Source of the DNA: Rhizobium sp. BK399
GTDB taxonomy: Bacteria; Pseudomonadota; Alphaproteobacteria; Rhizobiales; Rhizobiaceae
Direction: 5' to 3'
Length of the DNA stretch: 64,000 nucleotides
Assembly: GCF_014194695.1 (NCBI RefSeq)
Contig: NZ_JACIAH010000005.1
Coordinates: 248,001 to 312,000, forward strand
Every line of letters begins with the position of its first letter. Position 1 is the stretch's first letter. The translations under genes were made by a program, and so were the position numbers. Under the pieces are notes generated by a model. The model was not told where the DNA came from. It did no database searches and saw only the letters and a list, made by a program, of their open reading frames with translations. This document shows, in pieces, positions 7,925 through 17,136 of the stretch.

Positions 7925-10900
7925 TCACCCGCCCTTTGCGATCAAGGTCAATTCTTCGTCGAGCGCATTAAGGAACCGGTCGCAATCTTCGGCGCTGAAG
8001 GGAGCCGGTGGCTTGATTTTCAGCACGTTATGATGCGGACCCTCGCTGCTGAGGAGAATGCGGTGCCGGCTCTTCATGCCGGCGATCAGGCGGTCGAGTT
8101 CTGCTGCTGCCGGTTCCAGCGTCTCGCGGCTGCGCACCAGTTCGATCCCGTTGAAGAGGCCGGATCCGCGCACGTCGCCGATCAGTCCGTGGCGCTCGGC
8201 CAGCGCACGCGCGCCGTCCATCAGCCGGTCGCCGATCACGCGGCAATGGTGGGTCAGCCGCTCGTCGCGGATCACGTCGAGCACCGCAAGCCCGATTTCG
8301 GCCGAGACTGGGTTGCCGCCGAACGTGTTGAAGTATTCCATGCCGTTGGCGAAGGATGCGGCGATTGCCTCGGTCGTGACCACGGCTGCCATCGGATGGC
8401 CGTTGCCGATCGGCTTGCCCATCGTCACGATGTCGGGCACCACTCCCTGGAGCTCATGCGCCCACATATGGCGGCCGACGCGGCCAAAGCCGACCTGCAC
8501 CTCGTCAGACAGGCAAAGTCCGCCGGCTTCCCGAACAAAGGCGAAGGCTTGGTTGAGGTAGTTGTCAGGCAACGGAATCTGGCCGCCGGTGCCGAGAATG
8601 CCTTCGCTGAAGAACAGCGCCGGGCGACGCCCCGCGGCTGCCAGCGCTTCGATCTGGTCCTTCACGCTGTCCGCGTATCTGTTGCCGGCTTCGGCATTCC
8701 CATAGCGGACGCGGCCACGATAGAGATCCGGCATTTCTGCAACGCGGACATGCGACGGTTGTCCCTCGCCGCCGGGACCGGCGAACTTATAGGGACTGAC
8801 GTCGATCAGGCTCGAAAGATGACCGTGATAGGCATGGTCGATCGTGATGATATCGCGATTTCCCGTATAGGCCCGCGCCAGGCGGATCGCGAGATCGTTG
8901 GCCTCACTGCCGGAATTGACGAAGAAGCAGACGTTCAGCGGATCGGGAAACTGCGCCGTCAGGCGCCGTGCATATTCCACAAGGGAGTCGTGGAGGTAAC
9001 GCGAATTGGTGTTCAGGTGACCGATCTGCTTCTGTGCCGCGGCAACGACACGCGGATGGCAATGGCCAACGTGGCAAACGTTGTTGACCATGTCCAGCCA
9101 GCGGGTGCCGTCCTCTTCGATCAGCCAGGCACCTTCGCCGCCGACAATCTTCAAAGGCGCCGCACTGTAGGCGATGCTGAGTGAGCGACCGATGTGACGA
9201 TGACGCTCGCGAACCAGAAAATCCTTGTCGCGCGCCACTATGACCGAGGCTGGAACGGGAAGGCCGAGGACGACGGAGGGATCGGGGCTGACGTCGCGCC
9301 AGACCTGCCACTGATCGGGTACGCCGACTCCGTGCATTCGACCGCCGAGGCCGAGATGATCGGTGACGATCTGGAAATGCAGGTGCGGTGCCCACTGCCC
9401 GTTTTCCGATGCTGCGCCGAACGCGGCGAAGGCTTCGCCCTTGGCAATCGGCTGTCCAACCGAGAGCCTGGCAACACCTTCGCGTGCCAGGTGCCCGTAA
9501 AGTGTCCAGAAAACGGTGCCATCGTCGGTGTCATGCTGCAAAAGAACTGTCGGGCCGAAGCCGAATGCGACGGCGTCGTCGTGGATGAATGCGACAGTTC
9601 CGGCAAAGGGCGCGTACACCGGCTCGCCAGCCGGCACGAATATATCAATGCCGAGATGCACCGACCGGCGCGCTCCCTCGGTTCCCGTTTCGAAAGCGTC
9701 GCCTTGATAGATTGCCCGGTTCTCGCCATAGAGGCCGATGGCGAAATCGGCTTGCTCCTTAGCCAGAATGGCGTCAATGCGCGCTTCGGCGGCGTCAGGC
9801 GCAAGACCCGCCCAACTGTTCCCGCCAGCGACCGAGAAATCCAGGACCGCGACGTTGGGTCTTTCGGCAGAAGGGCGGACGATGGCAACAAAATCATGGG
9901 CATTGCGCTCCAGCCACTTCACCACCCCGGCAGCGGAGGGGATTGCGGCGAACCCGCATGCATCCCGGATGCGGGCAACGGCGATCGAGCGGTTCTCAGT
10001 CTCCAGCCGCTGCAACTCGCGCCAGACATCCTCCTGGCTGACGAGGAGATAAGTGTTGTCGGGATTGTCGCGGATCTGTTTTGCGGCCATGCACATGCTG
10101 ACGGCATAGCGAGTACGCACCAGGTCAAAGACCAGCTCCGCCTCGGTCTCGCTCAGCGGATTAACGTCGTGATAAGCTCCCGTCACCGCCGCGATGGTGC
10201 CCACTGCATCACGCTCGCCGATCAGGGCATAGGCCGCGGCTACCGCGATCTCGACGACACGAAAGGTCTCGACCATGTCGCCGAAATCGAGCAGACCACT
10301 GACGTTTCCGGCTTCGTCCAGCAGCACGTTGTAATCGTTGGCATCGTTGTGGATCACTTGCCGCGGGCAGGCCTGCAGGCGTGGTAGGACGTTGTCGGTG
10401 AAATGGCTGAGGATGGTATGTACGCTGGCCCGCTTGTCGGCGTCCCCGATCATGGCGACATGAACAAGATGCATGTCGGCGCGGCCGATATCCCAGCCAT
10501 AGATCCGGCGCGCGCCAGCGTGGGTAAAGCCCTGTAGATGCCAATCGAGCCGACCGAGCAATCGGCCAAGCGCTTCGGCACTGTGGCGGCCGCGCACTGT
10601 CGATTTCGCCCAGATGGTGCCGGGCAGCCAGGTAAGCAGCCGTGCCGTTCTCGGTCCGTCGATCTCGGCGGGAATGCTTACCGCCCCCTGTCGCGTCCGT
10701 ATCGCTCGCGACAGGGCAAGCTCGGGGGCGTTGGTTTCAAGATAGTCGAGCACCGCCATCTGCATCTCGAGTTCGGCGTCGTCGCCGGGGGCGTGCAATT
10801 TGAGGAGGTAGTCGTTGCCGTTTCTTGCGCGCAGGCGAAGATTCAGGTCATGCTCCCCCGGCAAAGGTGCGAGCGCAGCCTCAATGCCGTAAGTGTCCTG

Positions 10901-10951
10901 CAGAAGGGTCCCGATCGCCTGTTCAACTGCGTGCATCCTGTCCCTCACCAT
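7925..10951 (-). CDS. Fusion: aminoglycoside-phosphotransferase-like kinase / M23 peptidase / class III aminotransferase
   Basis: 1008 aa with three complete-looking domains. Residues about 20-300 are an APH/choline-kinase fold with HNDANDYN (HxDxxxxN catalytic loop) and DFGD (metal site). Residues about 390-560 are an M23/LytM-type domain with HLGID and PHLHFQI, the zinc ligand motifs. Residues about 575-1008 are a PLP-dependent class III aminotransferase with DEVQVGFGR and the Lys of TMGKPIGNG. Related kinase-aminotransferase pairs act on hydroxylysine or phosphoethanolamine-type amino alcohols, where phosphorylation is followed by a phospholyase; this is an inference for the present protein. 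No signal peptide is visible, so the peptidase-like domain would be cytosolic. It follows the ABC permease and SDR relic in one unit. Confidence 0.88.
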   Translation of the reverse strand: MVRDRMHAVEQAIGTLLQDTYGIEAALAPLPGEHDLNLRLRARNGNDYLLKLHAPGDDAELEMQMAVLDYLETNAPELALSRAIRTRQGAVSIPAEIDGPRTARLLTWLPGTIWAKSTVRGRHSAEALGRLLGRLDWHLQGFTHAGARRIYGWDIGRADMHLVHVAMIGDADKRASVHTILSHFTDNVLPRLQACPRQVIHNDANDYNVLLDEAGNVSGLLDFGDMVETFRVVEIAVAAAYALIGERDAVGTIAAVTGAYHDVNPLSETEAELVFDLVRTRYAVSMCMAAKQIRDNPDNTYLLVSQEDVWRELQRLETENRSIAVARIRDACGFAAIPSAAGVVKWLERNAHDFVAIVRPSAERPNVAVLDFSVAGGNSWAGLAPDAAEARIDAILAKEQADFAIGLYGENRAIYQGDAFETGTEGARRSVHLGIDIFVPAGEPVYAPFAGTVAFIHDDAVAFGFGPTVLLQHDTDDGTVFWTLYGHLAREGVARLSVGQPIAKGEAFAAFGAASENGQWAPHLHFQIVTDHLGLGGRMHGVGVPDQWQVWRDVSPDPSVVLGLPVPASVIVARDKDFLVRERHRHIGRSLSIAYSAAPLKIVGGEGAWLIEEDGTRWLDMVNNVCHVGHCHPRVVAAAQKQIGHLNTNSRYLHDSLVEYARRLTAQFPDPLNVCFFVNSGSEANDLAIRLARAYTGNRDIITIDHAYHGHLSSLIDVSPYKFAGPGGEGQPSHVRVAEMPDLYRGRVRYGNAEAGNRYADSVKDQIEALAAAGRRPALFFSEGILGTGGQIPLPDNYLNQAFAFVREAGGLCLSDEVQVGFGRVGRHMWAHELQGVVPDIVTMGKPIGNGHPMAAVVTTEAIAASFANGMEYFNTFGGNPVSAEIGLAVLDVIRDERLTHHCRVIGDRLMDGARALAERHGLIGDVRGSGLFNGIELVRSRETLEPAAAELDRLIAGMKSRHRILLSSEGPHHNVLKIKPPAPFSAEDCDRFLNALDEELTLIAKGG

Positions 10952-11187
10952 GCAACCTGCCTTCCGTCATAGGCGCAGAAGCTGCCACTGTCAGCCGTGC
11001 TCGCGCCGTCAATAGTCCCCTTGAGGTCGTTTGCGCTATGCCGCGCAGCCACCATCGCCCCCTCGCCGCCCATGTTGGTCCTTACCCAACCCGGGTGCAG
11101 TGAGAGTACGGCAAGCGCCTGCCCAAGGCCGTGCCCAGCCCCTGTGATCAACACGGTGCGGCCGCTGTCAGCGGTGTTTGACGTCAT
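10945..11187 (-). pseudogene. Short-chain dehydrogenase relic with in-frame internal deletion
   Basis: 80 codons. The N-terminus is a normal SDR Rossmann start (TVLITGAGHGLGQALA), then the frame jumps directly to the distal SDR segment LSLHPGWVRTNMGG and a normal C-terminus. About 150 residues, including the YxxxK active site, are missing, yet the frame is kept. The gene overlaps the permease end (20 bases) and the fusion gene start (7 bases), so tight translational coupling may explain why the frame persists. It cannot be an active dehydrogenase. Confidence 0.8.
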
Positions 11188-12823
11188 ATCGGCGCTCCAC
11201 CATGTTGACGAGACTCGCTGCGGCCAGCGTCAGGAAGATGTAAAAGATCGCCGCCGAGTTATAGGGCGCGAATGGCAGGAAGCTTGCTGACTGGAACTCA
11301 CGCATTCTCTGGGTAATGTCGCGGATCGACAGGATCGATAGCAGTGAGGTGTCCTTGAGAATGGCGATCAACTCGTTGCCGAGCGGCGGAATAACGATCC
11401 GCAGGGCCTGCGGCAAGATGACGAGACGTGCCGTCTGCCAGCGGTTGAGGCCGATGCTCTTGGCCGCCTCTATCTGGCCGACCGGGACCGCATTGATGCC
11501 GGAGCGGAAGATCTCTGCGAGATAGGCTGAATAGGCAAGTGCCATGGCAACAATGCCGCGCAGGATATTCGGTGGATCGAGCACGCCCTGCGTTGCGTCC
11601 TTAAGTGCGCCACTGAGCGGCAGGCCGACATAGAGGACGATCACAAGCATCGGGATGCCGCGGATTGTATCGACCACCAGTTCAGAACCGACGGCCAGCG
11701 GATGGCGGTGGTGCAGGAAGCCGCCGAAGGTCAAGAGGCCGAGAATGATCGCAAAGACAACGAAGGTGATACCCGTCGCGCGGTCACGGTCGTTGAGCGC
11801 TTCAGTCTTCCACAAGACCGGCAGCTCGGCAGGCGCTGCCGTCGCTGGCAACAACGCGCCGCTCACGCCTTCATTCTTGGCGATCGAAGCCAGAGCCTCT
11901 TTTGGCCCGACGAAAGTGCGCACCGGCGTTTCCGTCTCCGGCCCGCCTTCATATTGACCGAAGCGCACGGCGCTTACGAGGCTTGCCGGCGTGTTCGTAA
12001 CGATGCCTATCTTTCCGTCCAAGGTTCCGGCCAGCACATAGGCATCCCTGGGCTGCAGGAGAAACCAAGCGGCGACGAGCACGAGAAGTACGGTTGCGCC
12101 AGCGAAATAACTCGTCGTGCGGGTACTGGCGCGCAACTGGAGCAATCCGACCCAAGCAAGACCGAGCAACGCCGCCAGCAGATAGGCGGCAATAGCCGCG
12201 CGCACTGTGGTCGCAACACCCGAAGCGAACGCGATGTGGGCAAAGAACAGGATAAAAACCAGCCCCGCCCCATTGGCGATGCCAAGGACCCAGCCACCGA
12301 CTCGACGCAACGGCCCCGGCTCTTCGCCGACAGCCGGCCGAGCGGCAAAAAACATAACAATGCCGACAAGGCTAAGGAGCAGATAGGCCGGAAACAGCCA
12401 ACTCTCGACGCCCCGCAGCATCATTTCGGCTGTTTCGGTGAGTTGTCGCGGGGTAACGCCCTTGACAATCAACTCCGACTTGAACGGATCTACCCCATTG
12501 GCAAGCACTGAGGCAACAAAGGGATGAACGAGTGCGGTCCAGATCATGGCAAGCGCCGCCAGAACGTTCACTGCGGCCGCCATCATCGGCCATTGCTTCT
12601 TTCGGCCCTTGGCGCTCGCGACTGTTGGCACTGCGAAGCCGGTTGCGAAGGCCAGAAGCATCAGCAGGAAGCCGGGCACGAAGGCCGACGAGCCGTTTTC
12701 GACACCGAGGATCGCCTTCAACGAGCGTTGATAAGCGCTTGAGGAAGCAAACAGGTAAACGATAAAGGGCAGCGCGGTCAGGATGATCAGATTGCTCGGA
12801 CGCACGCTTCTCAGGAACGACAT
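11168..12823 (-). CDS. Polar amino acid ABC transporter permease with long N-terminal membrane extension
   Basis: 551 aa, about twice the length of a usual HisM/GlnP permease. The C-terminal 200 residues hold the MetI-type fold with DTIRGIP at its start and the EAA loop (IEAAKSIGLNRWQTARLVIL). The N-terminal 300 residues carry several extra hydrophobic segments and a soluble stretch. A strong GGAGGAAT lies before the ATG. It follows the binding-protein gene, separated by a hairpin. No ATPase gene is found in the unit, so the energising subunit must be encoded elsewhere or has been lost. Confidence 0.87.
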   Translation of the reverse strand: MSFLRSVRPSNLIILTALPFIVYLFASSSAYQRSLKAILGVENGSSAFVPGFLLMLLAFATGFAVPTVASAKGRKKQWPMMAAAVNVLAALAMIWTALVHPFVASVLANGVDPFKSELIVKGVTPRQLTETAEMMLRGVESWLFPAYLLLSLVGIVMFFAARPAVGEEPGPLRRVGGWVLGIANGAGLVFILFFAHIAFASGVATTVRAAIAAYLLAALLGLAWVGLLQLRASTRTTSYFAGATVLLVLVAAWFLLQPRDAYVLAGTLDGKIGIVTNTPASLVSAVRFGQYEGGPETETPVRTFVGPKEALASIAKNEGVSGALLPATAAPAELPVLWKTEALNDRDRATGITFVVFAIILGLLTFGGFLHHRHPLAVGSELVVDTIRGIPMLVIVLYVGLPLSGALKDATQGVLDPPNILRGIVAMALAYSAYLAEIFRSGINAVPVGQIEAAKSIGLNRWQTARLVILPQALRIVIPPLGNELIAILKDTSLLSILSIRDITQRMREFQSASFLPFAPYNSAAIFYIFLTLAAASLVNMVERRYDVKHR

Positions 12824-12858
12824 CCATTCCTCCGGGGCATTTCAAGGGTTCGGTCGAG

Positions 12859-12886
12859 CCGGAGCGCCAAACACAGCGCGCTCCGG
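12859..12886 (-). other. Strong hairpin between binding-protein and permease genes
   Basis: CCGGAGCGC (12859-12867) pairs perfectly with GCGCTCCGG (12878-12886). There is no U-run. Such hairpins after binding-protein genes commonly protect the upstream mRNA and let the binding protein be made in excess over the permease. Confidence 0.5.
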
Positions 12887-12916
12887 AAAGTGGCAAACGG
12901 GCTTAGGCGCCGCGGC

Positions 12917-13663
12917 CTACTTCAGGCCCCAGTACTTTGCGACTAGCTTATCGAGCGTGCCATCGTCCCTGATCGCCTTCAGGCCCTCGTTGAAGACGGC
13001 GACGTTCTCATCGCCCTTGCGGAAGACAAGTCCGAGCGGATCGGATTCCAGATCCTTGATCGCAACGACTAGCTCACCGGCGAACTCGCGCTCGTAAGCG
13101 CCGGCATTGGCACCATTAATGACGACGCCGTCGACATCTTTGTTCTTCAGCGCAATGATCGCCGCGCTGAAGCTGTCGTAAGCGACCACATTCTCTCTGC
13201 CGACTACCTTTTCGGCCACCTGCGCGTCAGTGGTATTGGCCTGCGCTGAAAGCTTTCGGCCGTGTGCCTTAAAATCGTCGAGCGAGGTGCCCTGGTCGGC
13301 GACGCGCATCAGTACCGCCTGACTGTTGACGATATATGGGTCGGAGAAATCCATTGCCTTCTTGCGTTCATCGGTGATGGAGACGCCGGACGCGACGAGA
13401 TCGAAGCTGCTCTGGTCGAGGGCGGCGAAGATGCCGTCCCAGCCAGTTGTCACGAACTCGGCCTGGCAATTTATCTTGGCGCAAACGGCATTGACCACGT
13501 CGACGTCGAAGCCGACGATCTGGCCGCTGGTGGGATCGACACTTTCCATCGGCGGCGAGGTTGTGTCCGAGCCGACCTTAACCAGCTTACCACCGAGATC
13601 CGCCGCGTAGGCTGCACTTGACACCAGCGCCGAGAGCGCGAGCGTGACGATCAATTTTTTCAT
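12917..13663 (-). CDS. Polar amino acid ABC transporter substrate-binding protein
   Basis: 248 aa with a signal peptide (KK, hydrophobic core, cleavage after SSAAYA at about residue 20). It is followed by a family 3 solute-binding fold: VGSDTTSPPME near the N-terminus, GFDVDVVNAVCAK, and the conserved block DGIFAALDQSSFDLVASGVSIT. It acts in the periplasm. AGGAGGAG precedes the ATG. First gene of the LacI-associated unit; the ligand is not predictable, and the aminotransferase downstream suggests an amino compound. Confidence 0.9.
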   Translation of the reverse strand: MKKLIVTLALSALVSSAAYAADLGGKLVKVGSDTTSPPMESVDPTSGQIVGFDVDVVNAVCAKINCQAEFVTTGWDGIFAALDQSSFDLVASGVSITDERKKAMDFSDPYIVNSQAVLMRVADQGTSLDDFKAHGRKLSAQANTTDAQVAEKVVGRENVVAYDSFSAAIIALKNKDVDGVVINGANAGAYEREFAGELVVAIKDLESDPLGLVFRKGDENVAVFNEGLKAIRDDGTLDKLVAKYWGLK

Positions 13664-13831
13664 GCTTCTCCTCCTCTTGATAAACCATAGGGAAACGGCG
13701 CCGGTACACGACGGCCCGTCATTGCCGTTGGTTCGCGACCGCTCGACTGACCACTCTGAATGATCGAGGCTGCGCCAAGCCCTCCCAAGCTTAGAAGCAA
13801 GAGGTATCTGACAATAAAAACGATTTCAAGC

Positions 13832-13853
13832 AAAATAAAAACGTTTTTATTTT
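13832..13853. promoter_or_regulatory. LacI-type operator: perfect 22-bp palindrome
   Basis: AAAATAAAAAC (13832-13842) is followed at once by its exact reverse complement. A second, partial copy (AATAAAAACGATTT) lies at 13813-13826. The CG centre and A/T-rich arms fit LacI-family operators. It sits 170-190 bases upstream of the binding-protein gene, and the only LacI gene in the window is in that unit. Confidence 0.7.
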
Positions 13854-14209
13854 CATTTCGCCTATGTCGAAGGGGCGGCACGGCCTCCCTCGGCAAGAAC
13901 TCAAATCGGAAAGGTGGAGACTTCCTTCGCAGCCTGGCGCGCGCCCAAGCCCTTCATTCGGGAATGTCGTCCATGCTTCGGCTTTCGTGAAGTCGTAAGA
14001 CGATCATCGAGGCCAAGAACCAATTCGGAGGCGCCGACGGCGAATGGAGCGCCGAGCAGCAAAGGCTATGCGGCCGATCTGGATACGTGACGCCGCGCAA
14101 GGCTCGGCGGCGTCCCAATAGCATGTTGAACTGACGCTTTACACGTCTTCAGAAATCTGCAGTGGCAGGACCAACCAATGGGGATGGCTGGTCTCCGCCC
14201 GCTGCCCAG
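13854..14209. other. Intergenic region without recognisable gene
   Basis: About 350 bases between the operator and the 3' end of the protease gene. No ribosome-binding site followed by a plausible frame, no tRNA and no clear terminator were seen. Confidence 0.5.
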
Positions 14210-16303
14210 CTATTTTGTGGCGGCCTTTGGCGCGCTTTCCTGCAAATCCGCTTCATCGGAAAGAATGGCAGCGGCCTCGTTCAACAAAACATCCTTTGCC
14301 TTCTTGCGGGCATTTTCCATGGCAATGTCAGCACTTAGGCTGCGTTCGTTTGCCTGCAGGCCGTCATCGGCATCGGGATCTTCGCCATTGTTTGCTTCCG
14401 GTCTCGATTTGAGTCGATTTTCTCGAGCCGTCGCTTCCTCGCGGCGTTTGGCCTCGTTGAGGGAGATAACCCCCTTCTCACGCTGCGCCTTGAGATCGGC
14501 GATGTCTTCTAGAACGCGTTGAAAGTCCGGATCGCTTTGCACTCGAGCCTCATGACGGCTTTGCAAGCTCGGCAGCAACGTCGCTATATTGCCTGTGGGC
14601 GCATACTTGGCAGGTTTGAGTTCGGTCCACGGCAGGGCATTGTCATAACTCATCTCACCAAAGCTCGTCGGATCTGAGAACCCCGGCAAGCTGATATCGG
14701 GGGTCACGCCGCGCAACTGCGTCGTCCCGCCATTGACGCGGAAAAACTGGGAAATCGTCACTTTCAGCTCACCGAATTCGGGTTTGCTGTTACGGACCAT
14801 CTGATCAAGATTGACAACCGTCTGAACGGTACCCTTACCGAAGCTGGGCTCGCCGACGATCACCCCTCGACCATAATCTTGGATTGCCGCGGCAAAGATC
14901 TCCGAAGCCGAGGCCGACCCGCGATTGATCAAGACACCCATCGGGCCCGTCCAGACGGGTGTCCGAAAGTCTGCGCTTCTGACCGTGACCTTGCCGTCAC
15001 TGCCGCGTTGCTGAACGACAGGACCACTGCCGATGAACAGACCGGTCAAATCGATCGCTTCATCCAATGAACCGCCGCCGTTGTTGCGAACATCAATGAG
15101 AACGCTGTCGACTCCTTCTTGCTTCAGTTCACCGAGAAGCTTGGCGACATCGCGGCTCGCGCTCCTGTAGTCCTTGTCTCCTTTGCGTCGGGCTTCAAAA
15201 TCCTCATAGAACGCCGGCAGGGTAATCACACCGATTTTGCGAGTGGACTCACCCGCTTTCACGGACAGTACGGCCTTCTGGGCTGCCTGCTTTTCGAGGT
15301 TGATTTTATCGCGCACCAAGCTGACGACGCGATGGGTGCCTTCCGCGCCGGCGTCGGCTGGGAGAATGTCCAAGCGCACGACAGAGCCCTTCTTCCCCCG
15401 TATCATTTGCACGACCTCATCAAGGCGCGTGCCCACCACTTCTTTGATTGGTCCATTCTTGCCTTGACCCACGCCGGTAATGCGGTCGCCGACCGAGAGC
15501 TTACCGGACAACTCCGCCGGCCCGCCGGGCACGAGCTCACGGACGGTCGTGTAATCGTCGCGCTCCTGCAGTACCGCACCGATACCGACCAGCGACAGCT
15601 TCATCGCGATGTCGAAGTCAGCTGAAGCCGTGGCGCCGAAATAGTCCGTATGTGGGTCGATTGACGTCGTATAGGCATCCATGAACGACTGGAAAACGTC
15701 ATCGCTCTTGTATTTGTATGCGCGATCAAGCGCGTTTGCGTAACGTTTGTCGAGCGTCTCGCGGATAGCCGAGTCAGTTTTGCCGCCCAATTTCAACCGT
15801 AACCAGTCGTTTTTGACACGCTTGCGCCAAAGGTCATCGCTCTCGGCTTCCGACTGCGGCCAAGGCTCCTTTTCACGCAGCAGGGAATAATCCTCCTGCA
15901 CACTGAAATCGAAGCCCTGCTTAAGCAAGTTGCGTGCGTAGTTCATGCGATCGACAACGCGTTGTTCATACACGTTGAAGATTGCAAACGGGATTTTCAG
16001 GTCCTCCCGTTCGATAGCATCATCGATCTTGCTGCGGTCAGCCATAAACTTGTCGATGTCCGCTTGCAGGAAGATCACGCGATCCGGATCGAGTGATTTG
16101 ATGAACCTGTCCATGATCTTGGCCGACAAGGCGTCATCAAGCGGAACGGACTTGTAGCTGAAGCGCGTCAGAAATTTTGCACTCAACTCAGCCGCCTGCG
16201 CCTGCTGCTTTTGAGGCGCGAGGACAGGCGGCGGTGCTACTTCAGCATACGCGGACTGCGCGATTGCAAGAAATGCACCAAGGAAAACGTAGGGTATGCG
16301 CAT
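14210..16303 (-). CDS. prc: Carboxy-terminal processing (tail-specific) protease, S41 family
   Basis: 697 aa, matching the long Prc/Tsp subtype. A signal peptide (to AQSAYA, about residue 20) is followed by the N-terminal Tsp domain (FLTRFSYKSVPLDD), a PDZ domain (GIGAVLQERDD ... GDRITGVGQG), the S41 core with catalytic Ser in RGSASASEIFA and Lys in SFGKGTVQ, and a Lys/Glu-rich DUF3340-type tail. It cleaves C-termini of periplasmic proteins and helps control murein hydrolases. No ribosome-binding site is obvious before the ATG. Confidence 0.93.
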   Translation of the reverse strand: MRIPYVFLGAFLAIAQSAYAEVAPPPVLAPQKQQAQAAELSAKFLTRFSYKSVPLDDALSAKIMDRFIKSLDPDRVIFLQADIDKFMADRSKIDDAIEREDLKIPFAIFNVYEQRVVDRMNYARNLLKQGFDFSVQEDYSLLREKEPWPQSEAESDDLWRKRVKNDWLRLKLGGKTDSAIRETLDKRYANALDRAYKYKSDDVFQSFMDAYTTSIDPHTDYFGATASADFDIAMKLSLVGIGAVLQERDDYTTVRELVPGGPAELSGKLSVGDRITGVGQGKNGPIKEVVGTRLDEVVQMIRGKKGSVVRLDILPADAGAEGTHRVVSLVRDKINLEKQAAQKAVLSVKAGESTRKIGVITLPAFYEDFEARRKGDKDYRSASRDVAKLLGELKQEGVDSVLIDVRNNGGGSLDEAIDLTGLFIGSGPVVQQRGSDGKVTVRSADFRTPVWTGPMGVLINRGSASASEIFAAAIQDYGRGVIVGEPSFGKGTVQTVVNLDQMVRNSKPEFGELKVTISQFFRVNGGTTQLRGVTPDISLPGFSDPTSFGEMSYDNALPWTELKPAKYAPTGNIATLLPSLQSRHEARVQSDPDFQRVLEDIADLKAQREKGVISLNEAKRREEATARENRLKSRPEANNGEDPDADDGLQANERSLSADIAMENARKKAKDVLLNEAAAILSDEADLQESAPKAATK

Positions 16304-16491
16304 TCAGTTTTGACCCAATTCATAATGCCGAGTGACGATGTGCGATCTAGGTGGAGCAATTGTGGTTTTTTGGCAACCACATGGAGCATTCGCCTCAATT
16401 CTTAATGCACAAAAGTCAGTTCCAACGGCGATCAGGCAACGCGATGCCTGCGCCACCCCCAATTCCGGAAGGCGTGTCGCCATCCGGCGTG

Positions 16492-17118
16492 TCACCCGAT
16501 GATCAGCAGCAACGCGCCGGTGCCAATCAGAACCAGCGTCCATACGAAGTCCACGTTGATCCAGGCGCTACGCAATATCTCGAGCCCGACCCACCGATAG
16601 ACCCCCAGTGCAACGAGGCCGGTGACTGCCAACATCGCAAGGGTATGGACACCAACCGCGGCGATCGTCATTGCGGCGGAATCACCGATTTCGGGCACCG
16701 GCGACTCGGTGAGACATAGGGGCATCAGGGCCGGAAGGACCATCAGCCCCGCGCCATGAGCCGTCGCCATCAGGAACGACCAGCACGCAAGGCCAAAAAG
16801 CCCGGTGCGCAAGCCGATGCGAACACGCCGACCGTGCCCAAAAACATGGTGCCAGATCGCCCATGCAATAAGCGCCCCGCCGGTAGCCATGCGCACCACG
16901 CCCTCGTTCACGACAAGGCCAGCTGCGACCACCGCTCCGGCCACCAGCGCGATAGACACGGCGTGTCCGAGGGCGATGGCGGGGACCGCCTGGATTACTA
17001 CTGCAGAGCTCTGCCTGTGGACGCCAAGCGCAACGGCAAACAACCATCCCATCGCCGGATTGAGACCATGAAACGCGCCCAATCCAGCGAGCAAGATCCA
17101 GGGCCAAAGGTCGCTCAT
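16492..17118 (-). CDS. Polytopic membrane protein, probable partner of methanethiol oxidase
   Basis: 208 aa with about six hydrophobic segments. Conserved-looking polar residues sit in or near membranes: AFHGLNPAMGW near the N-terminus, LGHAVSIA, and TAHGAG. The His-containing segments recall NicO/metal-transport proteins, but I cannot assign a family. It starts 18 bases after the mtoX stop and therefore belongs to that operon. As SBP56/MtoX enzymes are metal-dependent, a role in metal supply or in handling the products is a reasonable guess only. Confidence 0.75.
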   Translation of the reverse strand: MSDLWPWILLAGLGAFHGLNPAMGWLFAVALGVHRQSSAVVIQAVPAIALGHAVSIALVAGAVVAAGLVVNEGVVRMATGGALIAWAIWHHVFGHGRRVRIGLRTGLFGLACWSFLMATAHGAGLMVLPALMPLCLTESPVPEIGDSAAMTIAAVGVHTLAMLAVTGLVALGVYRWVGLEILRSAWINVDFVWTLVLIGTGALLLIIG

Positions 17119-17136
17119 AGGCGTCTCATTCGCTCC

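Noticed and set aside
6658..7971. 437-codon plus-strand frame opposite the LacI gene
   Set aside because: It is antisense to an obvious LacI gene and lacks a start signal.
13660..13896. 78-codon minus-strand frame upstream of the binding-protein gene
   Set aside because: It covers the LacI operator and the ribosome-binding site of the next gene, so it is promoter DNA.
16362..16382. TGTGGTT/AACCACA hairpin upstream of prc as a terminator
   Set aside because: The T-run lies in the loop, not after the stem, in both orientations.
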